A stretch of 11,025 nt of DNA from Larix sibirica (taxonomy: Eukaryota > Streptophyta > Pinopsida > Pinales > Pinaceae). Positions 1 to 7,330 of the stretch are shown here, piece after piece. The position numbers and the translations under genes were made by a program. The notes beneath the pieces were generated by a model. That model saw nothing but the letters and a program-made list of their open reading frames with translations. It had not been told where the DNA came from and searched no databases. Every line of letters begins with the position of its first letter. The first letter of the stretch is position 1. Location: NCBI GenBank assembly GCA_004151065.3, contig NWUY0300020768.1, forward strand, positions 26,229-37,253. Direction: 5' to 3'.

Positions 1-2
1 GA

Positions 3-63
3 TGCATGCAGACCTTTCAAGGTGATTTTCCTTATGCATGCAAAATTGGGATTTTTGCATGCA
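3..63. promoter_or_regulatory. Cluster of three TGCATGCA octamers (RY-like elements)
   Basis: Perfect palindromic TGCATGCA occurs at 3-10, 35-42 and 56-63, and again at 723-730 and 739-746 in the same segment. Each contains the CATGCA core of the RY element, which plant B3-domain factors of the ABI3/FUS3 type bind in seed promoters. Lying upstream of a TATA-like box, the first three could be enhancer sites of a retroelement promoter. The sequence shows the sites; binding is inference. Confidence 0.35.
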
Positions 64-82
64 CTCATATTAGGTTTTTGGG

Positions 83-112
83 AACCCTAATTGATCAGTG
101 AGTTATTATAAG
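83..112 (+). promoter_or_regulatory. Candidate core promoter (telo-box-like site and TATA-like box)
   Basis: AACCCTAA at 83-90 is followed by TTATTATAAGG at about 102-112. A TATA-like box there would place a transcription start roughly 30 bases downstream, at the beginning of the GAGA-rich stretch. The order fits a plant LTR U3/R boundary. There is no expression evidence, and TATA-like words are common in AT-rich DNA. Confidence 0.25.
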
Positions 113-178
113 GAAGCAGAAGGTCACCGGAAGAGGTTACTCAACAGTTTCTTCACAGAGAGAGGATATTGAGGGTGA

Positions 179-730
179 GGGCGACTTGTGCATGTAGAGG
201 GGAAACTTCCTAAGAGAGGGGGCACATATTCAGAGAGAGATAGTGAGGGGATATGAAAGGGATCAATCCTTGATAGATTGGAGGCATCAGTTAGTCATTA
301 CTGTGTGCAGAGAGAGCATCTAAGTGGAGACAACTCATATTTTTGAGCTTGGGCGACTTTCCAGAGGCAGAGGGGCACACTTCCTGAGGAGGGGAAGATG
401 TGTTTGTCTGGGGAGCTTCTCGGCTTGAGGCTAGGTGAGTCGATACCATCAAGAATGATCTTCTTTAGTGATTAAATAAGATCTGTTACAATCTCATCAG
501 ATATTGATTGAGATCTCAGGAGGGGTGACCTTACAGTTGCAGAGAGGGGCGCATTTCCCATGCAGAGGGGGACCATTCTACATTGAGAGGTTGCATACTT
601 TCTTCATTGACAAAGAAGATCAGGGTAGAGGATTGAGAGAGGTGATACTACATCCTGAGATAGGAAGAGACAGTACTTCAGAGATACAGATCAAAGCAGA
701 CAACATGGGCGCATTTCCCAAGTGCATGCA
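179..730 (+). repeat. Four dispersed copies of a GGGCG...AGAGGGG motif
   Basis: A motif of about 32 bases recurs at 179-210, 351-384, 546-578 and, partially, 707-730. The shared parts are GGGCGAC or GGGCGCA, then TT.CC or TTTCCCA, then AGAGGGG, then a short tail rich in ACTTCC. Copies are 160-196 bases apart and diverged. This suggests old internal duplication of a unit of roughly 170-190 bases, or selection on a short element in a transcribed leader. Confidence 0.45.
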
Positions 731-1090
731 ATAGCTACTGCATGCAGATCTATGGTTTTATACTCGTTAGGTTTTGTTATATATTCTGAACTTCTGTGTG
801 TAATCATTCTCTTCTTTATTATATGCTCTGGTCTCGAGAAATAAGAAAGCCTCATCAAGGCTGGTTTTCCCCATTAAGGTTTCTAGGGTAAGACTATGAG
901 TCTTTTGTGTGATTGCTCATTATTTTTGTAAAGTGTTAAGAGATCTATAGTGTTTTCAGTTATAAGTCTATTTTATATGTGATCTTCTCTAGTATAGAGA
1001 AGTTAGGTTGTTTTGGATTATAGAGACTCAAGGTCATTGAGATCTCAAGGTTCCTAGATCAAGTAGTGACATCTGGGATAAATTAACATT

Positions 1091-1721
1091 AGGGGGATGG
1101 GGACCCTCATGCACCCTTTAGATAAGTTGAACCAAAGTGTCATTTCCTAGCCATTCCTTATAGTATTTGGTGATCCAATCAAGTATGGGTAAGAATAAGG
1201 AAAATAGATCCTTCCTCAAATTCCCACAATAAAGAATATGTCACTACATTGTCTCTGTATTTCTTATATATGATCTAATAAGCATAAACAAGCATCTTAT
1301 TGATCCAATTGTGATGCTCCATGGATAATAACCTATGTTCCATAAAATAATTTAAATTATGATCACTGGTCTTTATCTAGAAGCACCTCTCAATGAGATA
1401 TGGGTGCCGAGTATCAATTACATGAAGGGTGGCCATCATCTCTTTCTCATAGGTGGATTTTCCCAAATTTATGTCACATAATTGCTTATTGGTGAATTCC
1501 AAGGGGTGCCCTTATGAAATCAACACAACTTTAAGACCTCTACCTAAGGCATCACATTCCAAGAAAAAAATACTAATGAAATCAGACATTGCTAAGATGA
1601 ATGTAGTACACATGGATTCCTTTGATGTTGAAAAGGATTGCTCAATAGTTGTGCTCCCTACAAAACAAATTTTGTTTTGCAGGGGTTTGAAGGGGGCAAC
1701 AATTTTCCCATAATTATTCAC
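1091..1721 (-). pseudogene. RNase H domain and RNase H-integrase linker, copy A
   Basis: This is the best-preserved domain of the window. From 1721 down to about 1322 a single frame carries it, interrupted by only two stops (1509-1511 and 1377-1379). The frame shows LECDALGRGL (Asp at 1551-1553), STYEKEMMA (Glu at 1440-1442) and TSDHNLNYF (Asp at 1362-1364). These match the three metal-binding carboxylates of retroelement RNase H, which degrades the RNA strand of the hybrid during reverse transcription. Positions 1091-1321 match the linker seen in copy B at 6677-6898. The start of the block, MNNYGKIVAPF, belongs to the RT-RNase H connection. Confidence 0.8.
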
Positions 1722-2560
1722 AAACTTCTTGTATTATCATGTAATTCCTTAGAAACCACATAATCTCTTCAAGTTCTTGAAGAGTGTCCAATCCTATATA
1801 TCATCGATTTTCTTGGGATCCTCTCACAACTCATCCTAGTTGGAAGTGTGACCTAAGTATTTGCCCTTTGAATTTCCAAAAGTGCATTTGGAATGTTTAA
1901 GGAATGACTAATGGTCTCGAAGGAGTTTTAGGACTCTATCAACATGCTCTACATGGGATTTCCAATTTTTGTTGTAGATCAAGATATCATCAAAGAAACA
2001 AGCAAAAAATTTGGTATGAAGGATCAAAAGATTGTGTTCACGAGGCCCTAAAACTTGGTGGATAGAGCATTGCAAAGTTGAAAGGGAATCACTAGACACT
2101 CATACTGAACTTCATGTGCACAAAAGGTTTTCTTAGGAATGTTTTCCTCCTTGATCTGTATTTGGTGGTATTTAGAGTGAAGGGATGGTTTAGAAAAGTA
2201 CTTGGCTCCATGAATCTCATCCAAGGGATCATTATAACTAGGATGGTAAATTTTTCTTTGATGTTTAACTTATTGAGAGCCCAAAAATAATGATACATGC
2301 ACAAACTCTCTTCTTTCTTTAATGTCATGACCATGGGGGATTGGCAAGGGATAGTGTTGGGACATATGAATCCAACCTCCAATAAACGTTCTTGAATAAT
2401 CTTTATATCTCATTCTTTTGTGAAAAAGGGTGCCTATAAGGACACACATTGGGTGTTTGATTAACTAGAATCAATGGATTACCATGCTCATTCTCACCAT
2501 GTGAAGGTGGTAAGCCACAAGGTCTTTTAAATACCTATTGATGTTTAGTCCAAACCATAT
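1722..2560 (-). pseudogene. Reverse transcriptase, copy A (broken)
   Basis: The domain is split across several frames. From the amino end (right) one sees SPMVMTLKKEESLCMYHYF and ALNKLNIKEKF (open 2092-2382), then YFSKPSLHSKYHQIQIK in another frame, then FFDDILIYNKNWKSHVEHVD (open 1908-2099). The YxDD-type active site survives as FFDD, with the two aspartates at 1986-1991. The first catalytic aspartate, expected in the motif after YFxK, is replaced: the codon at 2183-2185 reads serine. The enzyme would copy element RNA into DNA; this copy cannot. Confidence 0.85.
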
Positions 2561-2742
2561 GCAAATCAAAGTGAATTTCCTACAAGAAGATATCCACAAC
2601 TTGTATGGAATTAAAATGGGAAATAGTGCTAAAGTGGCCTTTCTTCAATAGTTTCTCCATAATTTTAGGGGAGTTATCCTTAAGCCCCTTGATCGTCATT
2701 AGTGAATTGCATGCATAATTCCTTTAAATCCATGGTAATGAG

Positions 2743-2999
2743 ACCCATAGTGATAAACATTATGCATAGAGAACTACATTATAACCACCCATGTGAATGA
2801 AAAACATGTGATACTTGAGTTGATAGTCCCCCATTTGAAGTTTCATGTTTTCACATCTGCCTCCACATTTCATTAAACCTCCATTAGGTATAATAATTTG
2901 AAAATTATGCACCGCATTGACATAACAATGGGTTTCTTTAACCACTCTCTTATGAATAAAATTATAGGTGTTTCTATTGTCAACCAAACAGTCACCTTG
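2743..2999 (-). pseudogene. Retroviral-type aspartic protease, copy A (active site lost)
   Basis: A 75-codon frame (2987 down to 2760) contains MVDNRNTYNFIHKRVV, then a glycine-rich flap region NGG...KCGGRCENMKLQMGDY and a closing HMGGYNVVL. The arrangement is that of the aspartic protease that cleaves gypsy polyproteins. The active site should read Asp-Ser/Thr-Gly. Here it reads Asp-Asn-Arg at 2973-2981, so the enzyme would be inactive. It lies between RT (left) and the gag zinc knuckle (right), as expected for the family. Confidence 0.8.
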
Positions 3000-3222
3000 T
3001 GGCTCTTGACGGAGCCAATCAGCATCAAGGCTTTGGGAGATGAAATTGGAAATAAAGCATGGACTTGGAAAAATTGGGGTTCCTCACGAGGACCTTTTTT
3101 TGTTGTTCCTTCTTAAGGACGGGGGTGGTCTCCACTAGATCCATCTCATTAGTTTCTTTAAAAGAAATTTCATCCAACAAGTCTTCATAGGACACAACCA
3201 TTTGAAATATTTTATGTTCTTT

Positions 3223-3264
3223 ACATGTATGCCCTTTGAAACACTATGTATCACAAGTATAACA
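3223..3264 (-). pseudogene. Gag zinc knuckle, copy A
   Basis: The minus-strand frame reads CYTCDT, a stop (TAG), then CFKGHTCKEHK. The spacing Cys-x2-Cys-x7-His-x-Cys matches the nucleocapsid-type knuckle common in plant gypsy Gag proteins, which binds element RNA. All four ligands are present, but a stop lies inside. It sits between gag proper (right) and protease (left). Confidence 0.65.
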
Positions 3265-3399
3265 ATGCTAGAGACATTGGAATTTAGCGACTTCTTCTTG
3301 GGACAACTTCTAGATTCTCAATGGATAAGAGGGGTAGAAGGTTATAGTAAGTGCCAAAGGGAGGAAAGGGTAGGGAATAAAAGAGGGTATTTTGGCATG

Positions 3400-4024
3400 T
3401 GCATTCATCATGATTTCAACTTCTTGAGCTCTATGAGGTTCCTCCAACCAAGTATTTGGGCATTGCATTGTGATTTGTGCTTTAATATTCTTCTTAAGAC
3501 CACTAATGGAACATTCTTTGAAACAGAACCAATGATGCCTTCTATGTAGATTAACAATTGCTCAAATGTTGCAATAAAGTGTGGTACTATGCTTGTTTGG
3601 TGTAACTTATTTAGTTTCCCCAAATTTGTGTGTCTATTTCAAAATGAGCATAGTTGGATTTCACAAAATGGCTCCAAACAATGTATCACATATAATTTAT
3701 TGTGCCATGGCCACCATTGCTAGTGTTTCAGATCCAACTATAATACTCCCACTCTAAGATTCATTAGGTCACCAATGATATGTTGTAGGATGAATAAATA
3801 TTTAATCTAAGTAAGGCAACACCTGGGGTCAAAAGCATCAAACTTGTTAATAATGATTTAAGGAAGTTTGTGCCACATATAATATTGACTATCGCAAAAG
3901 AGTGGGCATGAGTGATGCCTAACTTTATTCGAGGATTCACCCCTTCATGTTGCACTTATGGATCCAACCATTGCTCACATAAGTGTATGAGGGAGAGGAG
4001 ACAGTAGACATGGCCATTGCTTTT
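3400..4024 (-). pseudogene. Gag capsid region, copy A
   Basis: On the minus strand the fragments QWWPWHNK (about 3700-3725), then LGKLNKLHQTSIVPHFIATF (about 3560-3625), mark the retrotransposon gag domain that forms the particle shell. The frame at 3623-3408 stays open for 71 codons. A frameshift and several stops precede it. Copy B keeps the same block at 9040-9608. The start codon of gag cannot be fixed. Confidence 0.7.
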
Positions 4025-4032
4025 TACCATTT

Positions 4033-4165
4033 ATGCTTGTATGCTCTCAAATTTTGTGTTAACATTTGCTACAATATGTGTTTGCATGCTCTCAATTTTT
4101 GTGTTAACATTTGCTACAATTTGCGTTTGCATGCTCTCAAATTTTGTGTTAAAATTTGCAGGTCT
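4033..4165. repeat. Tandem repeat, 45-bp unit, about three copies
   Basis: The word ATGCTCTCAA recurs at 4041, 4086 and 4131, giving an exact 45-bp period. Each unit continues with ATTTTGTGTTAACATTTGC or a near copy. As 45 is 15 codons, one + strand frame (3983-4174) stays open through the array and would give LHALNFCVNICYN-like units. I see no family for this, and the open frame follows from a stop-free unit. The array begins right beside the end of copy A homology. Confidence 0.85.
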
Positions 4166-4271
4166 TGTATATAAAAAACTTGCTTATCAAGATTGAGTTG
4201 GACCCTTGAGACCTAGTTTTCCAAGTTGATGAGTGAGTTCTTCTTGGAAGTGTTTCTAGTGGCTACCATGG

Positions 4272-4476
4272 GGTTGGTGGGTCCACTATAAGGGTTAACC
4301 AATACTTATACCAAAGTGATCAACATCATTCAAAGGGTCTTTTGATATAGGGATCCCATAATGGTATAGATGGGTCCACCAAAAAAGAAAATGTTAATGT
4401 GGTACCAATGTGATCAACATTATGTAAGGTGTTTTTGAGATAGGTATCATGCAAGGGGGTTGTTGGATCTACCAGA
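4272..4476. repeat. Diverged tandem repeat, 93-bp unit, just over two copies
   Basis: TGGGTCCAC occurs at 4278 and 4371, and GTGATCAACAT at 4317 and 4410, both 93 bases apart. A third partial unit starts near 4458 (TTGTTGGATCTACC). Unit copies differ at many positions. The region has no coding signal. It may be a decayed satellite fragment or internal repeats of an LTR that I cannot name. Confidence 0.7.
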
Positions 4477-4937
4477 CTTGCATCCAAAATATTTAATTTA
4501 GTTTTCTAAATTGGTGCATAGATATATTACGCTATTTTTTTTAGATTCATGTTTTGGTTATGTATTTTATGTTAAGATGTGTTAATGACCACAATATACT
4601 TATAGTATACCATTGACAACAAGCATACCCATTAATAAAGGAAATCAATGTGATGCATTCAAATATGGAGATGCTCTTTCTTAGTCATAATTTCATAGAG
4701 GATAAATTTAGATTTTGATCAAGGCTCTTGGTCTATATATTGTGGTGATTGTGAAAAATTGGAAAAAACTGTACCTAAAAAACATATTCTCAAGTTATCT
4801 TCCTTCTAAGTACAATTGTAAGGGTGTTGTAGAAGATAATGTGACATAAATATGATAAATTTAGAGAAGTGATGGAAAAAAAATTAAGCTCGGACTTCTC
4901 CAATGTTAAAACATATTTTTTTTCCATTTTGTGTCAC
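4477..4937. other. AT-rich stretch without recognisable gene
   Basis: I see no open frame over 60 codons, no conserved protein motif and no terminal repeats here. There are short T and A runs (4537-4544, 4917-4923). It lies directly upstream of the hammerhead-like motif on the same strand and could be the untranslated part of that element. Confidence 0.5.
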
Positions 4938-4986
4938 TAATGTCCTGATGATGAGCCAAGGATGGCTCGAAACGTTGACTACATTA
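4938..4986 (+). ncRNA. Hammerhead-ribozyme-like motif (candidate Penelope-like or retrozyme remnant)
   Basis: CTGATGA (4945-4951) is followed by one extra T. Next comes a perfect 6-bp hairpin, GAGCCA/TGGCTC (4953-4958 with 4963-4968, loop AGGA), and then GAAA (4969-4972). These are the conserved core boxes of the hammerhead, separated by stem II. CGTT follows, so self-cleavage would be expected after GTT (4974-4976), an allowed NUH triplet. The next bases GAC (4977-4979) pair with GTC (4942-4944) just before CTGATGA, as stem I. TAAT at 4938-4941 can extend it with ATTA (4983-4986) across a 3-base bulge; alternatively TAATGT pairs with ACATTA. Stem III would be minimal, as described for Penelope-like element ribozymes. 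The extra T after the core and the weak stem I suggest a decayed or variant copy. Activity is untested. Confidence 0.6.
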
Positions 4987-5055
4987 ACTCACCTACCACA
5001 GACTCTCCACAAGATGCCAATCATTAAACATGTCCATCTTGTCTAGTATCATATT

Positions 5056-5367
5056 TTGCTTTTGTCATTCTTTATAATATTAGATTGTCCTTTTGATTGT
5101 ATTTTATCTTTATTGATTTTTCCACATGAGTTCATTTATTCAATCGATATAGGTGCAACCCAATTTAAATACCTAAAGGTGCAAGATTCACTTATTGCAT
5201 TAACAACATTAATGTTGGCTATTAGATTGAAGAAAATGAGTTTTCTAAAATTATTAAATAATAGTGATTGTCTTAGCCACCTAGATTTCAATGCATTTGT
5301 GAGAAAAATAAGACATGTTGAGAAGAAAGTCCAATGTGCATTTGTTTTCCCATATCAAAAAACATAG
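5056..5367 (+). CDS. Unrecognised 103-codon open reading frame
   Basis: This is the longest open frame in the non-gypsy spacer that does not merely shadow a repeat. It has a hydrophobic first 35 residues (LLSFFIILDCPF, ILSLLIF) and a basic, charged end (FVRKIRHVEKKVQCAF). I recognise no domain. It begins about 70 bases after the hammerhead-like motif on the same strand, where a linked element might encode something, but no RT or GIY-YIG endonuclease motif is visible. In AT-rich DNA a frame this long can be chance. Weak call. Confidence 0.15.
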   Translation: MLLSFFIILDCPFDCILSLLIFPHEFIYSIDIGATQFKYLKVQDSLIALTTLMLAIRLKKMSFLKLLNNSDCLSHLDFNAFVRKIRHVEKKVQCAFVFPYQKT

Positions 5368-5419
5368 GTATCCATCAATTATCTTTTGGATCTTAAATCA
5401 AATTAGCATTATTAGGTAT

Positions 5420-5438
5420 TATATATATATATATATAT
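5420..5438. repeat. TA dinucleotide microsatellite
   Basis: An uninterrupted alternation of T and A spans 19 bases. It is a simple repeat likely to vary in length between individuals. It lies between the unrecognised open frame and the integrase end of copy B. Confidence 0.9.
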
Positions 5439-5439
5439 T

Positions 5440-5835
5440 GGTTGTAACTAGTTAGTTGAATTGTAATAAGTATTTTTGTAGTGATCCTTAACCCTTAAAA
5501 TTGAACCACAAACAAGATGTTCAAAGAAATATGAATGCAAAAAAGAAAATAAAAGATACAATTAGATTAAACTTATGAAATATAACTTGTATTGATGATT
5601 TCCAAAAGAAAGAGCAATGTTCATGGGCCTCTTCAAGGGGGAAAAACACTTTGAGTAGAGCCACAATTACAATAACAATACTTGACTAAACACCACATAA
5701 CCTTCTAGCTCTATAAATAGTTTCTTAATAGGAAGACCCGAATTTCCTGTGGTCCCCTCATTAATGAGTACCAACCACCTAGTGGTTATTATTTGATAAA
5801 GGATACTCATTTACATTAAATAACTACCCACTAAA
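5440..5835. other. Spacer left of copy B; two short palindromes, no gene
   Basis: No coding signal is clear here. The 3' LTR of copy B would be expected in this place, but I find no TG...CA bounded repeat or matching second copy. CTATAAATAG at 5711-5720 is TATA-like. A perfect 12-base palindrome CTCATTAATGAG sits at 5757-5768, and an AACCAC/GTGGTT hairpin with loop CTA at 5773-5787. Integrase similarity on the minus strand fades near 5836. Confidence 0.5.
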
Positions 5836-6400
5836 TATCCAGTATGAAGAGAATGGATTCTCTCATATAAAATGTGGAATCCACTTCGTGAACCTTGGAA
5901 GTGCCTGGTAAATATGGATACTAAAGGGGGGATTGGCCATAGACATCTTCAGATGGTGTCATTTTTGTAGTGCCATGATAAGTGGTATTGTACCACTATT
6001 TTGCAATGAGTAGCCACTATACCCTTTAGTGTTTCCTATCTAAATCAAATCAACTCAAATAGGTTTCCAAGCACTTATTAACCACTTATGTTTGACCATT
6101 AGCTTGGGGATGATAAATGGTGCACATTTTCAATTTTATGCCCTAAAGTTTAAATAGCTCCTACTAAAATTTATTGGTTAATTGATCTCAATCCAACATC
6201 ATGGAAGTGGGCATGCCATGTAACTTAAAAATATGATCCATGAAAACTTGAGAAATTGTGCACAATGTAAACTTGGGTATGGTAGGGCACAAAAGTGATC
6301 ATATTTGGAAAGGTGGTCGACTACCACCATCATGATGATCAATTTATTTCCTAATTTATGTGAGGCCCGCCATACAATCCATGGAAATGTCAATGCATAT
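5836..6400 (-). pseudogene. Integrase catalytic core, copy B (DDE glutamate is a stop)
   Basis: The frame 6393-6199 contains MVVVDHLSKYDHFCALPYP, holding the first aspartate of the DDE triad. Further left, in other frames, come GMPTSMMLD (second aspartate region), IYHPQANGQT followed by a stop, VVNKCLETYL, and WYNTTYHGTTKMTPSEDVYG (about 5933-5993). The residue after ANGQT should be the catalytic glutamate; the codon at 6086-6088 is TAA on the minus strand, one base from GAA. The enzyme joins element DNA to host DNA; this one could not. The GGGGGG run near 5935 is part of the coding region, not a polypurine tract. Confidence 0.85.
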
Positions 6401-6423
6401 TGTGGTTGGTATTGATAATGGTT

Positions 6424-6606
6424 TCAATGCCTATAACTCTTCATTTTCTCACCCTTGTTCCTTTGATAGGTGTCACATGAAGTTACAAAAGTTTGCATGT
6501 ATTTTTTCATGACTTTCCAAAAGAAAGAGAGCTTTAGCTCATTCGTAGGTTTTCTGGAAGCCATATTTAGACCCACATTATGAGATGAATGCAACTCTTC
6601 TAACAC
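6424..6606 (-). pseudogene. Integrase zinc-binding (HHCC) domain, copy B
   Basis: A 60-codon open frame reads MLEELHSSHNVGL, then KLSFFWKVMKKYMQTFV, then CDTYQRNKGEKMK. This is the N-terminal HHCC zinc finger of gypsy integrases. The first cysteine survives in CDTYQ but the second is tyrosine, and the second histidine appears shifted or lost (SHNVGL), so zinc binding would fail. It lies between the core (left) and the RNase H linker (right). Confidence 0.82.
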
Positions 6607-6676
6607 CCTTTTTTTAACATAGAATTTTGCACCAGAAAAAAAATATTTACCCTTTATACTTCAAGATATCTTGTTT

Positions 6677-6898
6677 CTAGGTATATTCCTTTGGGGGATG
6701 GGTATCCTCTTGAATCCTTTCGATGAGTTGAACCATAATGTCATTTTTGACAAAACCATTCTTGATAGAATTTGGTGAGCCAATCACATATGAGTAAGGA
6801 TAAGGCAAAGAGAGATCCTTCCTCATATTCTCATAATAAAGTATATGTTGTTGCATTCTCTTTTTCTCTCTTATATATGATATCACAATCATAGACAA
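6677..6898 (-). pseudogene. RNase H-integrase linker, copy B
   Basis: This 73-codon frame ends in IMVQLIERIQEDTHPPKEYT, a conserved stretch just before the integrase in this family. DNA similarity to copy A positions 1091-1300 is clear, for example GAGTTGAACCA and GATCCTTCCTCA in both. A stop separates it from the integrase zinc finger. It has no enzymatic role of its own. Confidence 0.65.
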
Positions 6899-6924
6899 GA
6901 ATCTTAGTGACCCACTTTACTACT

Positions 6925-7218
6925 CTGGGGACGATAACCTATGTTCTAGAAAATACTTCAAACTACAATGATTGTTCTTGATCTGGAAGCATCTCTAAAT
7001 GAGATATGGGTGCCAAGTATTGACTACATGAATGATGGTCGTGATATCTTTCTCATAAGTGGATTTTCCCAAATGTATGCCCCATAGTATATCACTAGTG
7101 AATGTTGAGGGGTGCCTTCTCGCATAAACATAGCTCCAAGCCCTCTACTCAAGGCATCACATTCCAAGACAAAAGTCAAACTAAAATCAAGCACTACTAA
7201 GGTAGGTGTATTACACAT
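6925..7218 (-). pseudogene. RNase H domain, copy B (frameshifted)
   Basis: The frame 7218-7024 shows MCNTPTLVVLDF and VLECDALSRGLGAMFM with the first catalytic aspartate. Near 7060-7080 the frame shifts, and the next frame reads HLGKSTYEKDITTIIHVV and FQIKNNHCSLKYFLEHRLS. Compared with copy A, the catalytic Glu has become Asp (EKD) and the later Asp has become Asn (NNH). It is less intact than the copy A domain. Confidence 0.8.
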
Positions 7219-7330
7219 GGATTCCTTTAAATCTAAAAAGGCCTACTTGACAACATCGTTTCCTACAAAGGTATTATTTTTTGACAAGGTTGTTAAAAGG
7301 GAAACAATTCACCCATAATTATTCACTAAC

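Larger units (their letters stand above)
1..1090 (+). mobile_element. LTR-like / leader-like segment of an unidentified retroelement (partial)
   Basis: This segment shares nothing visible with the three gypsy copies. It has the layout of a plant LTR. An upstream part carries palindromic octamers and an AACCCTAA telo-box-like site (83-90). A TATA-like box follows near 105, then a long purine-rich transcribed-looking stretch with many GAGAGA runs. A T-rich end contains GGTTTTCCCC near 862 and a small hairpin (AGCC/GGCT, about 849-863). It stops in TTAACA at 1083-1088, and LTRs usually end in CA. The left end lies outside the window, so terminal repeats cannot be tested. A 76-codon open frame at 504-734 resembles nothing I know and overlaps a repeated DNA motif, so I treat it as chance. 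The LTR reading is inference; it could be a leader or 3' region of another repeat. Confidence 0.4.
1091..4024 (-). mobile_element. Degenerate Ty3/gypsy retrotransposon, copy A (RNase H to gag)
   Basis: Read on the minus strand from 4024 down to 1091, the order is gag, zinc knuckle, aspartic protease, RT, RNase H and the RNase H-integrase linker. Integrase is missing. The left edge falls abruptly at about 1091, where alignment to copy B (from about 6692) starts, and LTR-like DNA abuts it. The right edge is at about 4024, where similarity to copy B (about 9608) stops. The shared block is about 2.9 kb in both copies. Many stops and frameshifts are present, so it is a dead fragment. No LTR, primer-binding site or polypurine tract could be assigned to it. 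Confidence 0.87.

Noticed and set aside
504-734. 76-codon + strand open frame in the LTR-like segment
   Set aside because: No recognisable domain, it overlaps two copies of a repeated DNA motif, and purine-rich DNA is poor in stops. Treated as chance.
934-1088. A TGTTAA...TTAACA bounded 155-bp segment that might be a complete short LTR
   Set aside because: The six-base inverted ends can arise by chance, the length is very short for an LTR, no second copy is visible, and the preceding sequence reads as continuous with it.
1453-1713. + strand open frames opposite RNase H, protease, gag and RT (such as 1453-1713, 2898-3116, 3202-3549, 7112-7318, 7709-7915, 8407-8613, 10342-10542)
   Set aside because: All lie antisense to recognisable gypsy domains, and the minus-strand translation explains the conservation.
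3764-3955. Minus-strand open frames in shifted phase (3764-3955, 7999-8229)
   Set aside because: A different frame at the same place carries the gag or RT motif, so these are shadows.
4083-4090. GCATGC words in the 45-bp array as additional RY-like octamers
   Set aside because: They read TGCATGCT, not the full TGCATGCA, and repeat only because the unit repeats.
5711-5720. CTATAAATAG as a promoter for a + strand gene
   Set aside because: No credible + strand coding region follows; the next 3.8 kb is antisense gypsy sequence.
5933-5942. AAGGGGGGAT run resembling a + strand polypurine tract followed by TG
   Set aside because: On the minus strand it falls inside the integrase core (after the DVYG motif) of copy B, so it is coding sequence of the opposite-strand element.
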